Below the pieces are notes generated by a model. It was not told the origin of the DNA and did not search any database. It was given only the letters and a program-made list of their open reading frames with translations. The translations under genes were made by a program, and so were the position numbers. From the NCBI GenBank assembly GCA_964035545.1, contig OZ037767.1, positions 1,554,680 through 1,618,679 on the forward strand: a stretch of DNA of 64,000 nucleotides, given 5' to 3'. Shown here in pieces: positions 53,355-64,000 of the stretch. How positions within the stretch are numbered: position 1 is the first letter of the stretch; every line of letters begins with the position of its first letter. This DNA is from Bugula neritina (Eukaryota; Bryozoa; Gymnolaemata; Cheilostomatida; Bugulidae).

Positions 53355-54988
53355 CTTGTTAATGGGAGTAGATAGTTTAGCCAAATCTTGTAAATTAATA
53401 TAACATGATAGTAATAATATAATGATGTAGTTATGTAATAATGTAATGAGTTAACAAAAGTGTCATAGCACTGCTTGAGTAAATAGTTTTTTTAAAATTT
53501 ATTATTTTTGTAATCGAAGCAATTCTGCCCATCTTCCTTAGGGAATAAGGTTCAATTTGAAGGTCATAAGTATAAATAAAATGATATCTGGTATTTTTGT
53601 TGGATTTTCATGTTATACAAATAATTATAGTACAAGAAGCTGTATTTTTAAAAACATTTGTTAACTTTTTGAAAATGATTTGAAAAATTGCAGTGACTTT
53701 GATATGATTTGTTTAATTATCTTTCCCTTATCTTTGAAATTGTAGCTTCACTTGCCAACCTGTACGCTGCATGATTCTCTTCTATATAATGCATATTATT
53801 ATTATTGATATATTGAAGATATTATTCCTATTCTGTAAATAATATACATTACTCTTTTACTGCCCATTCTCCTACACAAACAATGAACACCTGATTTTAC
53901 CATCAAAATGTTTTATCTTTTTAGAACTACTAGAAATTATTATGTTTACTGTTTTTCTACAATTTTTACGTTTGTTTCTCTTAAATTTAGTTGACTATTC
54001 TAAATAAATGCATAAACTGGATGAAAATTGAGCTGCATTTCTCCGTTACTCTGCTTATATCGCCTCTCAGTGTGTAGTTGAAAGCTTTTGAAGATGTTCA
54101 GTTTTATTGAGCCACCTTTGATCAACCTAATAAATGTTGAGATAGTTAACTAGTTTGTGGTCTAATACGTGTTGAACAGCACCCAACCCGTAATCTGCTA
54201 ATTATCTTGTGGTTAAAGTAAGTTAAGTATACAAGGTTAAGTAAATGTTAAGTATACAATCGGAGTGATAAGAGTTAATAATTCACGCCGCTCGACTGTG
54301 GGCTGATAGGTGTGATGTTGATAGTTTACACGGCAGTGCACTCCCTTTGCTCGCAGTCTATGCAGTAAGTAGCCTTGCCTAGACACAACTTCAACTCACT
54401 CTAAGGTAAGTTCTATATTCTAGTCTTTCTAGATAATTAGTAGCGCCTCTTAGTCTTATTATTATATTTGTTGTCTATTTATGATGCTGCATAGTTACCG
54501 AAGTAAATAATTAAAATAATTCAGTGTATTGGTTAGCACGCTGGGCATGTGCGCGGTCTATAATGTGCTGTTCATTTAGTAGCAGTAGTGGAGATATTGA
54601 GATAGCCTAAGCTCTTTAATTTTCTTTACAAATTTTGGTTTGGTGCCATTACGGCGCCTACCTCGCTTTACTTCCTGTATCACAATGGTATTTTGCAAAT
54701 TTAAACTGCACAGAGCTGCTAGCAACTGTTGAACAAATTAGCATTACTCCTCAGTTATTAGAACCCACATTGAATTAATAAATAAAAGTTGATAATTGTT
54801 GGCCTATACATAGTAGAGTGGTATCTGATAGCGTAAGCGTGCCTGTATGCTGCTACTACTAGCGCTGTAGTAGTACTGGTACAAGCTCTAGTAGTACTAC
54901 TACTAGTCAAGTAAATTCAATGATATTATATATTCTTACTTTAACATAAATGTCGTAGCTCTTTTTCATGGCAGACTGAAGGTCAAAA
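53355..54988. other. Spacer between the two LAP1-like genes
   Basis: No coding exon seen. A likely 5' non-coding exon of gene B ends at about 54403 (CTCTAAG|gtaagt), with its acceptor at 54974 (catggcag), 14 nt before the gene B ATG. A short AGT/ACT-rich palindrome-like tract lies at about 54850-54906. Confidence 0.5.
53575..53580 (+). terminator. Polyadenylation signal, LAP1-like gene A
   Basis: AATAAA 221 nt after the stop codon; another lies near 54003. Confidence 0.5.
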
Positions 54989-57900
54989 ATGGAAGCTGCT
55001 GACACTACAACTAGCAGTAGTAGCATTAGTAGTGCTGGCATTGTACCCTCCATCAGTAGTACTGACAGTGACATTGTAGCTACTAGTACTAGTAATACTC
55101 ATACTGACACTGCAACCACTAGCAATACTGACACTGCAACAACTAGCAATACTGACACTGCAACTGTGAGTTGTACTGACACTACAACTACTAGCAATAC
55201 TGACACTGTAACCGTGAGTTGTACTGACACTCCAACTACTCTTAATACTGACCCTGCAGCTACTAGTAGTACTGACACTACAACTGCTAGTAGTACTGAT
55301 ACTGCAACTATGAGTAGCACTGACACTGCAACTACTGGTAGTACTGATACTACAACTATTAGCAATGATAAAATTACTCCAGCAACTGGTGCTACCACTG
55401 TTTCTAATGCTGCCACTGCTGGTGATAATGGTGACACTACTGGTGATAATGGTGACACTACTGGTGATAATGCTGCCACTACTGGTGATAATGATGACAC
55501 TGCTGGTGCTAATGGTGACACTACTGGTGCTAATGGTGACACTACTGGTGATAATGCTGCCACTACTGGTGATAATGGTGACACTACTGGTGATAATGGT
55601 GACACTACTGGTGATAATGGTGACACTACTGGTGCTAATGGTGACACTACTGGTGCTAATGGTGACACTACTGGTGATAATGCTGCCACTACTGGTGATA
55701 ATGGTGACACTACTGGTGATAATGCTGACACTGCTGGTGATAATGGTGACACTACTGGTGATAATGCTGCCACTGCTGGTGATACCGCTAATGGTGATGC
55801 TGCTCCCGCAACTAATGCTGCCGCTGATACTAGTGATACCACAGCTGGTGATAATGCTGGTGCTGCTCGCGCAGCGAATGCTGATGCTGAACACAGACCT
55901 CGGGATGAGAGATACAAGATGTGGATATTATTGGCAGCACTCATTTTATTATGCGCCTACACCGCCCCCACCCTCTTTATGTATGTTGAGCAATTGCCAA
56001 ATAATTTTTTCAAAATGTTTATTATGACGTCGAGCATTGTTTGAGAAAAATCTGTAAGATTACATTGCTGGTGTTGCTATTTCTACATATACAGTTCATG
56101 TCCAGATGTGCATTTCATACTCTGTAATGGTTCCATTTAGGAGAGCTGACAAAGTTGCATGTGGCGCATTCGATAATCCACCCAGAGAAATACGTCCAAC
56201 CTTAGAAAAATCTTTACCTCCTCAAAGCAAAAAATTCTGGAACACTTTAAAAGCCACGGTTTGTTGTTTATATGTATAAATTATTATTATTTATTTATCT
56301 ATATAAATTATTGTTATTTGTTTATTTATATAAATTATTGTTATTTGTTTATCTATATAAATTATTATTATTTGATATATTGTAGTAACTTGTGGGTTAT
56401 TGAATGCAATCAGGCAGAGAACATAACTCCTTGTAAGAGAAGAGATAAGAGAGTGTAGAGTAGTGTGTGCTGTAAGCCTTTATTAGTGTAGTTGATCCTT
56501 CCAGTCTGAGCTCCTGTCTTCAACTGACTGGAGCTCAGAATGTGCCTCCTTTTATAGTATTTGAACAAAAGGATTATAGAACCTTCGACCGACAGCTGGC
56601 CGAAGTTCGGCAGGGCGCGCCGTTATTCGAAATGTTGTAAACCGACACTCGGCATGTTGGCAGCTGCAAGCTGAACCTCGGTCAACTGTCGGTTTACATG
56701 AAGGAACAAAATTGACCCCAACCAAGTGCATGGGTATTATTCAAAGAATAAAGGGGGAGGGAAAATACTAGTCACTGGATAAATAGTATACTATCGTTAA
56801 GATATTAGTTGATGTTCTTGAAGGGGCCTGTAAAGGGGGGTAACTCTGATATTTACCACAATATCTGCTAACTTCCTGATAAATAGCGCATGTCTTTCTC
56901 GAAGAAAGGATCACTATCAACATGTATGTTATGCCTTAAGGTGTAGAAATATCGTGCAGACGTACAAATCTAGAATTAAATTGATCACTCAGTGTTCAGT
57001 TCCCTTGCAGTTGAGGCAGATGTCAAGGACTGATAGGCCATCTTGTGTTGTTCTTGCTGCTGACACAAGCTCTGTCTATGATAAAGATGCTATGATAGAT
57101 GCCGTGGAAAAGATATCCAACGCAATGTCGTGTGTATCATGTAACTCTGAACACTCGCTGGTGCTTAAAGGTTGGCTACAATTTACTAGTTTCAGTGTAA
57201 CTTACTTTCTACTATGCAGTATTTATAAATACACTAACCAACCAAATTCTTTCTATAGATTGTATAGGTTATGTGTTGAAAATAAAGCAGTTTTGTGTGT
57301 TACCTATAATCAATTACTTAGCACTTATTCTCTATTACTTATTGCTCCTTTTTATGGTTGATTGTTACTTGTTGTTTATTTTATTTAACTTATCGTTTCT
57401 TATTTATCACTTGCTGCTTTTTATGTTCTACCCATATATCTAAAATCGCCACACTACAGTTGTAATTAGCAGACAAATATATGATATTCAGTTTTATTTC
57501 AAAGAGACTATCTTTTTGAAAACTTTGCAAGCTTATCGTCAGAGTTTCATTGGCAACTCAATAGACTCCATATACTGCTGGACTTTCATCCCTAAAGATA
57601 AACGTAACTGAAAAACCGATCCCCTTTTACTTTAACAGGGGGGGATTTTGTGGCTGATAAGCAAGGACTCGATGAAAGGTTATCTCACTGGTTTAGTGGT
57701 GGAAACAGAGTGGTTGTCATACACGACATAGATAAGCTCAACGTGGATACAGCAAAGTTGTTTTATAAGTAAATCTTATCACTTTCATTGTGTAACTATA
57801 ACTAGATTAGGTTTTCCTGTGAATTATATCAAACTGTACTTTGAACTTGTCAGTAAAACCTAAAACTTTATTCAATTCTGCTACTTTTTCATAAGGGAAA

Positions 57901-58405
57901 AGCTCAATAAATTGAGTTTCACCAGTTGATAGTTATTTGAGCTCATCAAAAGTTATACATAATATTATTTATTCAGTTTAATGTGGTAGTTATCTGCACA
58001 TTTCTTCTCTGTGGTAGTTGTCTACTCTTTATAAATTTAATAGTTGAAATGTCCTTAAAATGTTGTGTTCTGGATTTATCTACTCTTGCAATATTTTTTT
58101 CATAAACTTACTGTTGTAGAGTGTGTGAAGACAACCCCAACCCTCAGTATCCCCACACAATATTATTCCTGACTGTAAACCAAAACCCTGACGATGAAAT
58201 TGATCAATACTGGTTGGGGAAAGTGCTTAGAGATCATTGGTCTGATGAGGAAGATGTTATTGGCCCATTGCTCTCTAGAGTTGGCAATTATGTGACTACA
58301 ATAAAGTTGCCAGAGGAATCTACATCCTATTGTTACTATCTCATAGTTGCATTTATTATTCTTATTATTATTTTTGTGAGTTTCGTTTTATATAAGATGA
58401 GATGA
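54989..58405 (+). CDS. TOR1AIP: LAP1-like torsin cofactor B (acidic repeat tail, two membrane segments)
   Basis: Five exons, 54989-55980, 56141-56258, 57011-57170, 57639-57768 and 58120-58405, give 561 residues, near the length of human LAP1 (583). Residues 1-270 are low complexity: Thr/Ser/Asp repeats, then GDNGDTT heptads, strongly acidic. Residues 311-329 (WILLAALILLCAYTAPTLF) form the first membrane helix after a basic RDERYK flank, as in LAP1. The luminal domain parallels gene A: SLPPQSKKFWNTL, RPSCVVLAAD, VVVIHDIDKL, AKLFYKVCEDN, LLRD-type helix VLRDHWSDEEDV and PLLSRVG with R520 at the arginine-finger position. Intron phases (2, 0, 1, 2) equal those of gene A, so the two are tandem duplicates. 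Unlike gene A and human LAP1, it ends in a second hydrophobic helix (about 538-558) with a short YKMR tail. Confidence 0.85.
55085..55350 (+). repeat. ACTGACACTGCAACT coding repeat, gene B
   Basis: Imperfect 24-27-bp units encode TDTATTSN-like repeats in the nuclear tail of gene B. Confidence 0.85.
55420..55790 (+). repeat. 21-bp GDNGDTT coding minisatellite, gene B
   Basis: About 17 copies of a 21-bp unit encode acidic heptads GDNGDTT, GANGDTT or GDNAATT. Long open frames on the other strand and frames here are artefacts of this repeat. Confidence 0.95.
56262..56375 (+). repeat. 33-bp AT-rich repeat at gene B intron 2 donor
   Basis: About three to four copies of a unit with TATATAAATTATTGTTATTTG, starting within a few bases of the exon 2 donor (GCCACG|gtttgt). 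Confidence 0.88.
56587..56698. repeat. GC-rich inverted-repeat cluster in gene B intron 2
   Basis: A GC-rich island in AT-rich intron. TGTAAACCGACA (56636) is inverted as TGTCGGTTTACA (56687), and ACCGACAGCTGGCCGAAGTT (56588) has an imperfect inverted partner at 56669-56693. A decayed transposon end is the simplest explanation. Confidence 0.7.
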
Positions 58406-58616
58406 TAGATTTATTTGTTCTTTAAGATATTTTTAGCTACTGAGAAGTATTCTAGCTTCCCTTCTTAATGTTCAAAGAAAATATATTTGTATTGTTATGT
58501 TGGAGTTATCCCGCTTGCTTATTTACAAACTCATCAGTTTTTTACACTAGCATGTTGATCAATGGCAAAATGGCTTACAATAAAACTTTATCAAACTTTA
58601 ATAAATCAGGTTTGTA

Positions 58617-58850
58617 GTGTCTCACCTGTGACATATAATACCTCACCTGTGACGTATAATACCTCACCTGTGACATATAATACCTCACCTGTGCCATATA
58701 ATAATTCACCTGTGACATGTAGTACCTCACCTGTGACATATAATACCTCACATGTGACATGTAGTATCTCACCTGTGACATGTAGTACCTCACCTGTGAC
58801 ATATAATACCTCACCTGTGACATATAGTATCTCACCTGTGACATGGTGGA
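58617..58850 (+). repeat. 21-bp minisatellite
   Basis: About 11 copies of ACCTGTGACATATAATACCTC with small variants. Open in several frames, but only because the unit is a multiple of three. Confidence 0.95.
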
Positions 58851-58976
58851 ACAACTGCAAGATTTAAAATACAAATACAATGCATATTGATTTTAATTTT
58901 TTAACTTGGCATTTATATAAAAACTGATGCTTTACTTCAACATAGAACCAACATACGGTATTTATAGCCTGTGCTT

Positions 58977-59075
58977 CATGCTAGCTATTAACTCCTATAT
59001 GCTCTTTGGTATGATACATTATATCTTTATGCTAGCTATTAACTTGTATATGCTCTTTGGTATGATAAATTATCA
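58977..59075 (+). repeat. 52-bp direct duplication
   Basis: Two adjacent copies containing ATGCTAGCTATTAAC and ATATGCTCTTTGGTATGATA. Confidence 0.9.
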
Positions 59076-59299
59076 AATATTCACACATCAATAAAACATA
59101 TTCTCTCAAGAGATAAAAACTGTCACATCTCAGTTATTCTATTTATTTTGAAAAGCAAGAGTCAGCTGCCGGGAGTGTTGCTACGAGTTCTCTAGACGCT
59201 GACTTAAAGAAACCTAGAGCTCTTTAGCTAATTACTGAGGTCATACCTAGGTAAAGTGCAGATGTAGGGTCTATATTTGTTTGCTGAAGAAGTAGATAT

Positions 59300-59825
59300 A
59301 GTTAATACTTGAATATAATAACAATAATGTAATATAGTTGTATAATAATATAATATACTTGCATAATAATAAAATATAGTGATGTGATGTAGCTATAGGT
59401 ATTATGATATAATATAGTTGTATAGTAAAATATGGTTGTAAAATATAATTTAAATATAATAGAATCTGTTTATATAGCTTAATAATATAATAGGCTATAC
59501 AGTAGTTTTATGATTTAATATATTATAGTTATATATATATACATATAATATAATGTAGTTCTATATACATAGTATAGTTATATAATAATATTATATAATG
59601 TAGTTATATAATATAATATAGCTACAAAATATAATATAGTCATATAATATAATGCAGTTATATAATATAATATACCTAGTTATATAACATTATGTAGTTA
59701 TATAATATAATATATTTAAATAATATAACATAGTTATATAATGTCATAAAGCTATATGATATAATGCAGTTATATAACATAATGTAGCTATATAATATAA
59801 TATAGATATAGTTATATAACATATT
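59300..59825. repeat. AT-rich TATAATATAGTTATA array
   Basis: Degenerate tandem TATAATATAGTTATATAA words over about 525 bp, ending just before the small secreted-protein gene. Confidence 0.85.
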
Positions 59826-59849
59826 GATAAAATATTGCTTCTTCAGGAA

Positions 59850-60602
59850 ATGAAGTGCCTGGTAACTCTCTTCCTCATAGCAATGATCTGTGCTGAAAGC
59901 AATGCTCAGCCCTTCTCTATGTTCGGCAGAGGAAATACAGCCGTAAACTCAGTACGACTCAATCCTGAGCAGGTAAACTCTGTACATGTTGATATATCAT
60001 ATACAACCATTCAGTTAGGTGGAAGATAATATAGAGTGCTTGTAGAAGTTGTCTTCACACAAGGGATCACCTCAAACTAGTTACTTATTATTATTGGAAA
60101 CTCCCTAAATGTGCTCACACTATAGAAATACAATTAATCATAATTTCAAGCTATAATATTTCATTTGTTTATTGAATGTATAGAAGAAAACAAATATTGA
60201 ATAATAGTAATAATGTGTATAATTATCTCAAGATCTGCATCTTTAATATCGCCCATCCATCAAATGAATGAAGTCTTCAACACACACTCCCAAGTATTCA
60301 TAACTAAGCAGTATGCTAACCTTCTCAATGAATATTTTTCATGAAGTGTCCAATAGGAAGCCATGGTTTTTGCATCAGCCAATGAGAATTGCCTTTATTT
60401 TAGCTAGACCTGCTGATTTGCTAGATTCATGTTATTGATGCACTATAAAATGCTGTAGGCAGCAGAAAGATGCATCCAGATGGGTATTGAGTACAACTTC
60501 AGCACCCAACAGCTGCTTGACTGCATTAATGCACAAGAACTACCTGGGTCTGATACATTCAATGTGTACAGAAGATGGGGGCCACCCAGACTGCCCGCAT
60601 GA
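59850..60602 (+). CDS. Small secreted protein candidate (unrecognised)
   Basis: Two exons, 59850-59972 and 60459-60602, join in phase 0 to 88 residues. Residues 1-19 form a clear signal peptide (MKCLVTLFLIAMICAESNA) with likely cleavage before QP. The mature part has two cysteines (C46, C63) and one N-glycosylation sequon (NFS, N54). Exon 1 is preceded by an acceptor-like cttcttcag, exon 1 ends CAG|gtaaac, and exon 2 follows ctgtag. A polyadenylation signal lies at 60811. I do not recognise the family. The FSTQQLLDC stretch faintly resembles papain-type proteases (LSEQxLVDC), so it could be a fragment of one, but no active-site residues are present. It is convergent with ATP13A1. Confidence 0.5.
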
Positions 60603-61096
60603 TATCAATTTATTCACATTTTCAAGTTCGAAGGCTACCAACAACTAAGCTGCTATAGAATAGTTTTTCTGTTTTGATGCTTATGATGATGAATTATTAA
60701 TATTGCACTGCATTTACATTGTGTTTACTCATGTCATTTCATTGTTAAAGTTCACATAAATTGGTATTAGAAAGTTGATATTGTAATACAACTGAAATAT
60801 AGATATGCTAAATAAATGTAATGTTAGTCAACTTCTTGGTTTATTGAGAGAAATTCACAAAAGACAAGACATTAGCTGTTGCATAAGCAAATTACTTTCT
60901 GAATGAAATAACAAAGAATCTTATTATATGCACAATCATTCAACAAACTGACAATAAATTAGATCAACTATTGCACAAGTAACTAATTACAAGCTTCCTC
61001 AAAAGTTGCCATCTAGTTTTCCCCTCGACTCAGAAACTTGGGAGATGGCAACTCCGATTTTATTAGTAAGTACGCGTGTAGCCAGCATTTGTTGAC
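60603..61096. other. Convergent 3' ends, small secreted gene and ATP13A1
   Basis: A plus AATAAA at 60811-60816 and a minus AATAAA at 60845-60840 lie within about 30 bp of each other, so the two transcripts probably end almost back to back. Confidence 0.55.
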
Positions 61097-63780
61097 TCAG
61101 AGCTTCCAAATAGACTTAGGCTTAGTTCTCTCAAATAAGAACTGACAAACTCTGTCGGCCAGCCACGCCCCGATGAAGTCAACAAATAGCACCATGACCA
61201 GTACGTTACGGAACTGCAAATACACACAAGAACTGAGTCTATTGTGTTGAAAGAGATGAGGCTATTTCCTTTTTTACTATACAACAATAGCTTCGGCTAA
61301 ACTATGCAATTGTAGCAAACTGAGTAAGTAGAGGGAGTAAGTGCGAGGAGTAAGTACGAAGAGTAAGTACACCAAGATAACTTACCTCACTAGGAAAAGG
61401 AACCAGTTCAATATACTCAGCTAGCTCAGGCATCAACCCACTGGCCAGAGAGAATATAACAAAGGTAGAGACTCCTATACTATAAAACAGAAGCTTATTT
61501 TCTCTCAAGCTTTGCATGAATGGCCGTCCCTGTAAGCAGAATAAACCGAATCACACACACAGTAGACACCAAGATATGCCAGTTTCCTGTTACGGCTTAT
61601 ATTACCTTATAGTTGACTGCTACAGTGGACACCTGCAGGCTCATAGATATTAAGTACATGGTTACCTTATAGTTAACTGCTACAGTGGACACCTGCAGGC
61701 TCATAGATATTAGGTACATGGTTACCTTATAGTTGACTGCTACAGTGGACACCTGCAGGCTCATAGATATTAGGTACATGGTTGTATTCAACAGGTCTGG
61801 TGAAAACTTCTTTTCCAAGTCTACAAATTTTTCTTCTCTAAAACACATGAGAGTAAAGATAATTTTACTAAAAACTGAAGTAAGATAGTACATATAAAAC
61901 ATATAAAATGGTCCACAAAAAAGAGCCTAGAAATTGATATGATTATTTATGTTGTACAAATTGAACCAATGTTGATACTTAAAATCACGAAAGTTACAAT
62001 TGACTAACAGTAAAATCCCTTTCATTTCACGACATTGGGACCAAACCCACCTCACCACAACTCACCTGGGAGAAGCCTACCTCACCACTACACTCACCTA
62101 GGAGGCATCCTCGTCTGAGCCTCATTTGCGAGGTATATAAGACTAGCAAAGTGGATGGAGAACTGGAGCACCACTGAGCATATAGTATAGAGATTAAATA
62201 TGTTGGTTAAGGGCCTCTTCTCTGACAGGGTCTTCAATGGCTACAAATTGAACAGTAAACTTCTGCTTCTACATTGCTTCACACGAGTTATGAGTACGTA
62301 ATTCATTGTTACTAGCATCATTACCTCTTATAGAGACTTAAGCTTAAAATCACAACTAAACCAGGTGGCTGTAGATAATGCAGCATGTACAGCAGAGATA
62401 GAGCTACGTAAGATACATGTATTCATCAGTGTACATTTACCTGTGACCTAGTTATAAACAGGAAACAGCCGGCCAGCAAGAGACCTTGAACTGTAGCCTG
62501 TGTATCACTAAACTTGATGCCATCCAGAAAGAGCACACTTTGAGTATAGGCTAAGATGAGAGCATTGAGAGCCAGTATTTTAAACATCTGTAGAGTTGTG
62601 ACAAGAGTGCATCTGCCTTGCTTGATGATGTGACACACTAGAATATATTATTATAGAGGTAAATAGAGAGAGTCTATAGTAAACACATAGAGGTAAATGA
62701 AGAGTATATAGTAAACATATAGAGATCAAGGAAGCAGGTACCTGACTGTATGGTAGAGTACTTAGAGGTAAATGGAGAAGCTATGCTAGCATCTCCCAGT
62801 TTAACCACAGTACTTTCTGCCTCTTCCATTTCCTTCATCATTTTCTCCATCTTTTCCATCCTCTGTCAGACACAAGTGTATACATATGTTACCATGGGAA
62901 CTGACGCGTTACCATAGCAACCATAAGTGACATTTAGCAACATTTCACCAGGTAAACCCCAACACATTCATACAACTAAATGAGGCTTACATTAGCTGAG
63001 TTTCAATATGTTGAAAAGTGGAGACTATAAAACAGATATTTATAATGTGCGGTTACTTAGAATACAAAGTAAGTATATACACTACCTGGTAAGTATATAG
63101 ACTACCTGGTAAGTATATAGACTACCTGGTAAGTATATACACTACCTGGTAAGTATATACACTACCTGGTAAGTATAAACACTACCTGGTAAGTATATAC
63201 ACTACCTGGTAAGTATATAGACTACCTGGTAAGTATATACACTACCTGGTAAGTATATACACTACCTGGTAAGTATATACACTAGCTGGTAAGTATAAAC
63301 ACTACCTGGTAAGTATATACACTACCTGGTAAGTATATAGACTACCTGGTAAGTATATAGACTACCTGGTAAGTATATACACTACCTGGTAAGTATATAC
63401 ACTACATGGTAAGTATAAAAACTACCTGGTAAGTATATACACTACCTGGTAAGTATATACACTACCTGGTAAGTATATATAAAACCTGTACAGTAGTAAA
63501 CACACACACGTACATTAGCAAGCTGATTTGTCTCCCCAGCTCTGGCAGCGGCAGCTCGTCGACTCGGTGCCCGGACAGCAGGTGATGGTTTGATAGCCTT
63601 AGCTGTAGCGCCGTTAGCAGAGAGGGTGTCAGTGGAGGACTCCCCATCCTTAGGAGCCTTTGGTTTGTGGACATGAGGCTTCTTCATAGCGGAGAGTAAG
63701 GCCACACCCACGTGGGCGTGTTTGAGAGCCGCGACGTCATTGGTTCCATCTCCACACATGAGTGTAGTGTAGCCCAGTTC
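61097..63780 (-). CDS. ATP13A1: P5A-type ATPase (ATP13A1), 3' part
   Basis: Seven exons: 63780-63514, 62862-62742, 62637-62441, 62240-62098, 61837-61726, 61529-61386 and 61213-61097; the 5' part lies beyond the window. ATP13A1 is the ER P5A-ATPase that removes misinserted tail-anchored and mitochondrial helices. The first visible exon has the P-domain motif [21 protein letters not shown]. It is followed by the charged insert, then [90 protein letters not shown] and the end [15 protein letters not shown], all in the family's order. Stop at 61097. Exon 5 ends in a 60-bp unit present three times in tandem, each with an in-phase donor (61726, 61666, 61606), so isoforms with 20 or 40 extra residues are possible. 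Confidence 0.95.
61319..61378 (-). repeat. 15-bp repeat in ATP13A1 intron 6
   Basis: Four GAGTAAGTAC-like units (plus strand), beginning about 10 nt after the exon 6 donor. Confidence 0.85.
61604..61785 (-). repeat. ATP13A1: 60-bp exon/donor triplication in ATP13A1
   Basis: Three tandem 60-bp copies, each holding the codons for [19 protein letters not shown] and the following gtaa donor. The copies differ at two positions (TAC CTA/TTA and GCA GTC/GTT), both synonymous. No stop codon interrupts the triplicated frame. Confidence 0.97.
63066..63478 (-). repeat. 20-bp minisatellite in an ATP13A1 intron
   Basis: About 20 copies of AAGTATATACACTACCTGGT, with ATAG/AAAC variants. It starts about 35 nt after the donor at 63513. 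On the plus strand every unit holds CTGGTAAGTAT, a near-consensus splice donor, antisense to the gene. Confidence 0.96.
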
Positions 63781-64000
63781 CTGCGTAGAAAGGAGATCTG
63801 ACTCTATCAGATATTTAATGTGAATATTCAAAGCTTTGCATCTATTCACACGGAGATATTAACATCTGCTTTACAAAACAACCCACCATCCAGGGAACAA
63901 GACAACCAAATTTATAATATAGCAAAAAGGAATCTAGCTTTCCCAGCACACAGTAACGTGATAGCTGTTTCATATTTGAATATACGTTTAATATATAAAT
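63781..64000 (-). other. ATP13A1 intron, runs off the window
   Basis: Polypyrimidine/acceptor tctacgcag at 63781 precedes the first visible exon. The upstream exon is not in the window. Confidence 0.7.

Larger units (their letters stand above)
58406..59849. other. Repeat-rich spacer downstream of gene B
   Basis: Contains candidate polyadenylation signals for gene B (AATAAA near 58579 and 58602), a 21-bp minisatellite, a 52-bp duplication and an AT-rich array reaching the next gene. No coding exon was recognised. Confidence 0.5.

Noticed and set aside
55099-56027. Long open frames on the other strand and other plus frame across gene B
   Set aside because: Repeat units are multiples of 3 bp so all frames stay open. 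Only the GDNGDTT frame continues into the membrane helix and splices to the luminal domain.
58562-58880. Open frames of SPVTYNT / YYMSQVR repeats downstream of gene B
   Set aside because: A 21-bp minisatellite open in several frames, with no splice or family support.
63066-63478. CRISPR-like array
   Set aside because: Direct 20-bp tandem repeats without unique spacers, in an intron of an animal gene.

Overview
The window is AT-rich DNA from a non-vertebrate animal. Genes are split into many short GT-AG exons with animal-type products: a ciliary B9 protein, an OTX homeobox factor, the Rab/EHD adaptor EHBP1 and torsin-cofactor (LAP1) proteins. I cannot name the phylum. All gene models were assembled by hand from splice sites, reading phase and remembered family sequences; no alignment was run.

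Layout, left to right: (1) a partial leucine-rich-repeat gene (minus, 975 to beyond 1), divergent from B9D2 (plus, 2483-4076). (2) NDUFAF7 (minus, 7402-4514), tail to tail with B9D2 and divergent from TRIT1 (plus, 9422-13095). (3) OTX (minus, 22368-16421). (4) EHBP1 (minus, 47034-29145, 20 exons), whose 3' end points at the 5' end of OTX. (5) Two tandem LAP1/LULL1-like genes (plus, 49569-53354 and 54989-58405). (6) A small two-exon secreted-protein candidate (59850-60602). (7) The 3' part of the P5A-ATPase gene ATP13A1 (minus, 63780-61097).

The most interesting points are these. EHBP1-OTX is in the same order and orientation as human EHBP1-OTX1, so this looks like a retained ancestral regulatory block; EHBP1 has an 8.5 kb last intron before a small exon encoding a CaaX box. 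Minisatellites are everywhere and many begin at, or straddle, 5' splice sites. In ATP13A1 a 60-bp unit holding a transmembrane helix and its splice donor is triplicated in frame, with only synonymous differences. The two LAP1-like paralogs both keep the arginine-finger position but have opposite-charge nuclear tails, and one has gained a second, C-terminal membrane segment.

Functionally the genes are unrelated housekeeping or developmental genes (cilium transition zone, complex I assembly, tRNA modification, endosomal trafficking, nuclear envelope/ER torsin regulation, ER helix extraction, head patterning). Two of them, the LAP1 pair and ATP13A1, act at the ER/nuclear-envelope membrane.
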